Origin: Proteobacteria bacterium UBA1844
GTDB lineage: Bacteria; Pseudomonadota; Gammaproteobacteria; Steroidobacterales; Woeseiaceae
Direction: 5' to 3'
NCBI GenBank assembly: GCA_002338615.1
Contig: DDIS01000089.1
Location: forward strand, 1-12,168
DNA length: 12,168 bases
A model generated the notes under the pieces. It searched no databases and had not been told where the DNA came from. It saw nothing but the letters and a program-made list of their open reading frames with translations. Position numbers and translations under genes: made by a program. Below, piece after piece: positions 1 to 12,168 of the stretch; position 1 is the stretch's first letter, and each line of letters starts with the position of its first letter.

Positions 1-22
1 GTTGAAATTTTTCTTTAGACAT
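1..22 (-). CDS. tuf: Elongation factor Tu, first codons only (partial)
   Basis: Read on the minus strand, the first 22 bases begin with ATG (20–22) and translate as MSKEKFQ plus one base, the characteristic N-terminus of bacterial EF-Tu. The rest of the gene lies outside the window. EF-Tu carries aminoacyl-tRNA to the ribosomal A site as a GTP complex. Its position after fusA on the same strand is the usual str-operon order, which strengthens a call made from only seven residues. A weak ribosome-binding sequence (GAGA, about 8 bases before the ATG) is present. The 145-base gap to fusA is occupied mainly by a REP-like array. Confidence 0.85.
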
Positions 23-50
23 ATCGCTGATCTCGCGTGATAGTTCAATT

Positions 51-168
51 GCGGCACAACGCCGCTCCAGATGTTCGATTCATCGCGGCAAGCTGCCGCT
101 CCTGTGTTGATTGTATCGCGGCAAGATGCCGCTCCTACGTCAATTGTATCTCGGCATGCTGCCGCTCT
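51..168 (-). repeat. Four tandem REP-like hairpin units between fusA and tuf
   Basis: Four copies of an 18-base palindromic core begin at 51, 85, 118 and 151, so the period is 34, 33 and 33 bases. The cores resemble GCGGCAagatGCCGCTCC: arms of about 6 bases around a 3–4 base loop. The spacers are also related, with ATTGTATC directly before units 3 and 4 and ATTCATC before unit 2. On the minus strand unit 3 reads GTAGGAGCGGC at its head, the GTAG-plus-hairpin layout of REP sequences described in Pseudomonas and Stenotrophomonas. Units 1 and 4 are the most diverged. Such elements can stabilise or attenuate mRNA between operon genes; any effect here is inference. Assigning them to the REP family rests on recognition, not on a search. 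Confidence 0.75.
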
Positions 169-2252
169 TATGCACTCACCGCCTCGGCAACGTTTTGCGG
201 CACTTCGGCGTATTTTGCAAACTCCATCGAGTAGACGGCACGCCCCTGGCTCATCGAGCGCAGGGATGTCGCGTAGCCGAACATTTCCGACAAAGGCACT
301 TCGGCACGAATAATCTTTCCCGCCGGTGCGTCGTCCATGCCCTGTGTCATTCCGCGCCGACGATTGAGATCGCCCATTACATCACCCATGTAGTCCTCGG
401 GCGTGACTACTTCGACCTTCATTATCGGTTCGAGCAATACCGGCAGTGCTTTTTGCATACCTTCCCGGAAACCCATGCTGCCCGCAATCTTGAACGCCAT
501 TTCGCTGGAGTCGACGTCGTGGTACGAGCCGTCATACAGCGTGACCTTGCAGTCAACCACCGGATAACCTGCAATGACTCCGTTCTCCATTTGTTCCCGC
601 ACACCTTTGTCCACTGCGGAAATGTACTCGCGCGGTACTACGCCACCCACGATGCCGTTAACAAACTCGTAGCCGGAACCTGCCTCGGCGGGTTCGAGCC
701 TGAGGAACACGTGGCCGTATTGACCGCGGCCACCGGATTGGCGAATAAACTTGCCTTCCTGCTCAACCAGCTTCCGGATCGTTTCACGATAGGCAACCTG
801 CGGCTTGCCAACGTTAGCTTCAACCTTGAATTCGCGCTTCATGCGGTCGACGATGATATCGAGGTGCAGTTCGCCCATGCCGGAAATAATGGTCTGCCCC
901 GACTCCTCGTCTGTGTGGACCCTGAACGACGGATCCTCCTTCGCCAGCTTTTGCAAGGCGATGCCCATCTTTTCCTGGTCCGCCTTGGTTCTCGGCTCAA
1001 CGGCCACCGATATCACGGGCTCCGGAAACACCATGCGTTCCAGCGTAATCACGTTCTTCGGGTCACACAGAGTATCGCCGGTCGTGACGTCTTTAAGTCC
1101 AACCGCTGCGGCGATATCACCCGCGTAAACTTCCTTGATCTCCTGCCGATCGTTCGAATGCATTTGCAAGATTCGCCCGATTCGCTCTTTCTTGCCCTTG
1201 ATCGGGTTAAACAGCATGTCGCCCGAATTAAGGACGCCCGAATAGACGCGGAAAAATGTCAGGCTGCCGACGAACGGATCCGTCGCAATCTTGAATGCCA
1301 GTGCCGAGAACGGATCCTTGTCGTCGGGGTGCCGCTCACCCTCTGAGCCATCTTCGTTGATGCCCCTGATCGCCGGCACGTCAATGGGCGCCGGCATATA
1401 GTCGACAACGGCATCCAGCAACGCCTGCACACCCTTATTCTTGAACGCCGATCCGCACATGGCCACAACCACTTCACCTTTCAAGGTGCGGGCGCGCAGA
1501 CCGCGGCGAATTTCCTCATCCGACAGGTTGCCGCCCTCGATGAACTTGGCGAGCAGCTCCTCGTCGCCCTCAGCGGCAGCTTCGATCATTTTCTCGCGCC
1601 ACTTTTCGGCATCGGCGCGCAACTCGGCGGGAATTTCACGCGCATCATAGGTCGTTCCCATGTTGCTCTGGTCCCAGTAAATCGCCCGCATGCGAATGAG
1701 GTCGATGACACCGGCGAAACTTTCTTCTGCACCGATCGGCAACTGCACCGGCACCGGGTTCGCGCCAAGCCGAGTCTTCACCTGGGCTACTACACGCAGG
1801 AAATCCGCGCCGGCGCGGTCCATCTTGTTAACGAATACCATGCGCGGCACGTTGTACTTGTTGCCCTGCCGCCAGACGGTTTCCGTCTGGGGCTCAACGC
1901 CACCGACCGAGCACAACACCGTTACCGCACCGTCGAGTACCCGGAGGCTGCGTTCCACTTCGATTGTGAAATCTACGTGCCCGGGTGTATCAATGATATT
2001 GATACGGTGCTGCTCGAACTGCTGGTCCATCCCACTCCAGAAGCAGGTCGTCGCAGCCGAGGTAATGGTGATGCCACGTTCCTGCTCCTGTTCCATCCAG
2101 TCCATGACCGCGGCGCCATCATGCACTTCACCTATCTTGTGCGAAACACCGGTGTAGAACAGTATGCGTTCCGTGGTTGTCGTCTTGCCCGCATCAATAT
2201 GGGCCATGATGCCAATATTGCGATATCGCTCGATGGGGGTTGTGCGTGCCAC
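168..2252 (-). CDS. fusA: Elongation factor G (EF-G)
   Basis: This 694-residue protein is translational GTPase EF-G, which drives translocation of tRNA and mRNA on the ribosome and helps recycle ribosomes with RRF. The GTPase motifs are visible in order: P-loop AHIDAGKT (17–24), switch I region ending [10 protein letters not shown] (59–68), DTPGHVD (88–94) and NKMD (142–145). The domain IV tip motif SYHDVDSSE, with its His near residue 578, matches the translocation-critical loop. Length is close to the 704 residues of E. coli. The start is GTG at 2250–2252, chosen because translation from there gives [15 protein letters not shown], the family N-terminus; the upstream ribosome-binding sequence is weak (GGA about 8 bases away). 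It begins 34 bases after rpsG, consistent with one transcript. Its TAA stop coincides with the head of a REP-like unit. Confidence 0.98.
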   Translation of the reverse strand: MARTTPIERYRNIGIMAHIDAGKTTTTERILFYTGVSHKIGEVHDGAAVMDWMEQEQERGITITSAATTCFWSGMDQQFEQHRINIIDTPGHVDFTIEVERSLRVLDGAVTVLCSVGGVEPQTETVWRQGNKYNVPRMVFVNKMDRAGADFLRVVAQVKTRLGANPVPVQLPIGAEESFAGVIDLIRMRAIYWDQSNMGTTYDAREIPAELRADAEKWREKMIEAAAEGDEELLAKFIEGGNLSDEEIRRGLRARTLKGEVVVAMCGSAFKNKGVQALLDAVVDYMPAPIDVPAIRGINEDGSEGERHPDDKDPFSALAFKIATDPFVGSLTFFRVYSGVLNSGDMLFNPIKGKKERIGRILQMHSNDRQEIKEVYAGDIAAAVGLKDVTTGDTLCDPKNVITLERMVFPEPVISVAVEPRTKADQEKMGIALQKLAKEDPSFRVHTDEESGQTIISGMGELHLDIIVDRMKREFKVEANVGKPQVAYRETIRKLVEQEGKFIRQSGGRGQYGHVFLRLEPAEAGSGYEFVNGIVGGVVPREYISAVDKGVREQMENGVIAGYPVVDCKVTLYDGSYHDVDSSEMAFKIAGSMGFREGMQKALPVLLEPIMKVEVVTPEDYMGDVMGDLNRRRGMTQGMDDAPAGKIIRAEVPLSEMFGYATSLRSMSQGRAVYSMEFAKYAEVPQNVAEAVSA

Positions 2253-2286
2253 GACAAGATCCAGGAATATCCGGAGCCAGCCCGAA

Positions 2287-3187
<901 letters not shown>

Positions 3188-3381
3188 AGGCCTTTAATCT
3201 CTTTTTCAGGTTAATCCAAAAACTCGTTACCAATGCATTCGGTCTGCTATCTGCCGGCCCACCAACCGGGCTAGCCGATCAGGCCGCGTGTCGATCTGAT
3301 AGCACGCAGACGCGCACACCCGACGACCGAACCGCGCAGGCCCAGACATCGGGAAGCGGGGCTCTTACTCCTGTCACTCAA

Positions 3382-3393
3382 CTTTAAACAGCT
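3382..3393 (-). promoter_or_regulatory. Possible boxA-like antitermination sequence
   Basis: The minus strand reads AGCTGTTTAAAG, matching 8 of 12 positions of the E. coli rRNA boxA TGCTCTTTAACA, including GCT-TTTAA. BoxA RNA recruits NusB–S10. Its place in a ribosomal-protein leader, downstream of a putative terminator, makes the match worth recording, but one mismatch falls in the core and a match this short can be chance. Confidence 0.2.
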
Positions 3394-3426
3394 GAATAGC
3401 CTGAGATTATTATTAATCAGCCCCGG

Positions 3427-3457
3427 AAAATTCGGGGGCCCGCCAAAGCGGGCCCCC
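3427..3457 (-). terminator. GC-rich intrinsic terminator or attenuator hairpin before rpsL
   Basis: Bases 3434–3443 and 3448–3457 form a perfect 10-bp inverted repeat (GGGGGCCCGC on the minus strand) around a 4-base loop. On the minus strand it is followed by GAATTTT and then GC-rich sequence, so the T run is short (four). On the plus strand no T run follows, so the signal points with rpoC and rpsL. It could end rpoC transcripts. It also lies directly downstream of a strong promoter, so it could attenuate str-operon transcription or act as a 5' stabilising hairpin. How strongly it terminates cannot be judged from sequence alone. Confidence 0.7.
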
Positions 3458-3473
3458 TGCCTTAAGGGCGGGC

Positions 3474-3503
3474 ATTGTAGGGATGCGACACAATCCCTGT
3501 CAA
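3474..3503 (-). promoter_or_regulatory. Strong sigma70-type promoter upstream of rpsL
   Basis: On the minus strand TTGACA (3498–3503, perfect -35) is followed after 18 bases by TACAAT (3474–3479, 5 of 6 matches to the -10 consensus). The bases just after the -10 are GCCCGCC, a GC-rich discriminator of the type found at promoters inhibited by ppGpp and DksA, as expected for ribosomal-protein operons. It begins about 45 bases past the rpoC stop, and the predicted start site is near 3463–3467, roughly 280 bases before rpsL. The GC hairpin begins about 10 bases further on. Confidence 0.75.
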
Positions 3504-3547
3504 GCCAGCCGGGGCTCGGGCCAGGTCAGGCTCAATGACCGCTTTTG

Positions 3548-11907
<8,360 letters not shown>

Positions 11908-11960
11908 TCGAGAACACCCTCAAATTAATTACAGACAGGAACGACAGACACGCGCAAACA

Positions 11961-11981
11961 GCCAGCCGTAAAACGGCTGAC
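11961..11981 (-). other. Small hairpin in the rplL–rpoB gap, possible attenuator or RNase III site
   Basis: CAGCCG (11963–11968) and CGGCTG (11974–11979) form a perfect 6-bp stem with a 5-base loop; in minus-strand RNA it extends to 8 bp with one G·U pair. A second short repeat, GACCC/GGGTC, lies at 11998–12010. Neither is followed by a T run (the next bases are TGTTTGCGCG), so a strong terminator is unlikely. In E. coli the rplL–rpoB gap holds a partial terminator and an RNase III processing site that lower rpoBC expression relative to L7/L12, so a similar role is plausible. Confidence 0.35.
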
Positions 11982-12008
11982 TGATCGCGCGACATCTGAC
12001 CCGTCGGG

Positions 12009-12038
12009 TCGATATCTTTTGCAAAAGCAGGTTGTCAA
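12009..12038 (-). promoter_or_regulatory. Possible weak promoter just after rplL
   Basis: A perfect -35 hexamer TTGACA lies at 12033–12038 on the minus strand, four bases past the rplL stop. The best -10 options are poor: TATCGA (12009–12014) after 18 bases, or GATATC after 16, each with 3 of 6 matches. The spacer holds a 12-base palindrome, CTTTTGCAAAAG (12016–12027). It may supply minor rpoBC transcription; the weak -10 keeps confidence low. Confidence 0.3.
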
Positions 12039-12042
12039 TCGC

Positions 12043-12168
12043 TTACTTGAGTTCGACGGTTGCGCCGGCCTCTTCGAGTTGCTTCTTGATCTCTTCTGCT
12101 TCGCCCTTTGCAACGCCTTCCTTGATCGGGGTCGGCGCGCCTTCGACTGCGTCCTTGGCTTCTTTCAG
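12043..12168 (-). CDS. rplL: 50S ribosomal protein L7/L12, C-terminal end (partial)
   Basis: Read on the minus strand, the final 126 bases encode 41 residues and a TAA stop. The sequence begins [19 protein letters not shown] and ends [10 protein letters not shown], the C-terminal domain of L7/L12, which forms the mobile ribosomal stalk that recruits elongation factors, including the EF-G and EF-Tu encoded downstream here. The [11 protein letters not shown] helix is the factor-binding surface of the family. The N-terminal dimerisation domain and hinge lie beyond the window edge. rpoB follows after 135 bases, the standard order. Confidence 0.95.
   Translation of the reverse strand: MKEAKDAVEGAPTPIKEGVAKGEAEEIKKQLEEAGATVELK

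Larger units (their letters stand above)
3188..3547 (-). other. rpoC–rpsL intergenic region (leader of the str operon)
   Basis: This 360-base stretch carries no convincing gene. On the minus strand it contains, in order, a sigma70-like promoter (3474–3503), a GC-rich hairpin with a short T run (3427–3457), an AT-rich patch (about 3401–3418), a weak boxA-like sequence (3382–3393) and about 190 bases of GC-rich sequence before rpsL. A transcript from the promoter would have a leader of roughly 280 bases. A 40-codon frame (3227–3349) lies in the leader but has no suitably placed ribosome-binding site. Confidence 0.8.

Noticed and set aside
112..142. TTGACG and TACAAT on the minus strand within the REP-like array, as a possible tuf promoter
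   Set aside because: The spacing is 22 bases, too long for sigma70, and both hexamers belong to the repeated spacer sequence.
51..168. CRISPR array
   Set aside because: The spacers are related to each other, the units are short palindromes with only about 15 bases between them, and there are no cas genes.
111..1346. Long plus-strand open frame (411 codons) opposite fusA, and similar frames opposite rpoC (3545–4447, 6422–7474) and rpoB (8641–9447, 9607–10701)
   Set aside because: They lie antisense to highly conserved genes with GC-rich third positions, which readily leaves opposite frames open. Their translations are rich in His, Arg and Leu and resemble no family I know, and none has supporting context.
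3227..3349. 40-codon frame in the rpsL leader (begins MSGPARFGRR, ends RMHW), a possible leader peptide
   Set aside because: The nearest AGGAG is more than 20 bases before the ATG, there is no run of regulatory codons, and the segment is simply GC-rich.

Overview
This window is a conserved bacterial housekeeping block: the end of the L7/L12–RNA polymerase operon joined to the streptomycin (str) operon. Every real gene is on the minus strand. In transcription order, from high to low coordinates, they are rplL (3' end only), rpoB, rpoC, rpsL, rpsG, fusA and tuf (only the first 22 bases). The host looks like a gammaproteobacterium. RpoB (1359 aa) and RpoC (1426 aa) have the E. coli-type architecture with its lineage inserts, and RpoC keeps E. 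coli residue numbering at both zinc sites and the catalytic NADFDGD. The contiguous order rpoBC–rpsL–rpsG–fusA–tuf is known from Pseudomonas and other gammaproteobacteria, whereas E. coli has the two clusters apart. I cannot name a genus.

Layout. At 12043–12168 is the C-terminus of L7/L12. A 135-base gap (11908–12042) follows; it holds a perfect -35 hexamer with a poor -10, and a small hairpin. rpoB (7828–11907) and rpoC (3548–7828) overlap by one base (TAATG). A 360-base gap (3188–3547) separates rpoC from rpsL. It contains a strong sigma70-type promoter with a GC-rich discriminator, and a 10-bp GC-rich hairpin followed by a short T run directly downstream of it, which is the layout of an attenuated leader. 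rpsL (2813–3187), rpsG (2287–2766) and fusA (168–2252) follow with short spacers. Between fusA and tuf (23–167) lie four tandem REP-like hairpin units, the last touching the fusA stop codon.

Together the genes encode the catalytic core of RNA polymerase, a ribosomal stalk protein, two 30S proteins and the two main elongation factors. Known drug-target positions (rifampicin cluster in RpoB, K43 and K88 of S12) carry sensitive-type residues. ppGpp-binding residues of RpoC are conserved, which fits stringent control of the rpsL promoter.

The coding content is ordinary and I see no new multi-gene system. The parts worth a second look are non-coding: the promoter/terminator pair before rpsL, the REP-like array between fusA and tuf, and a palindrome inside the 3' end of rpoC that coincides with an unusual acidic tail.
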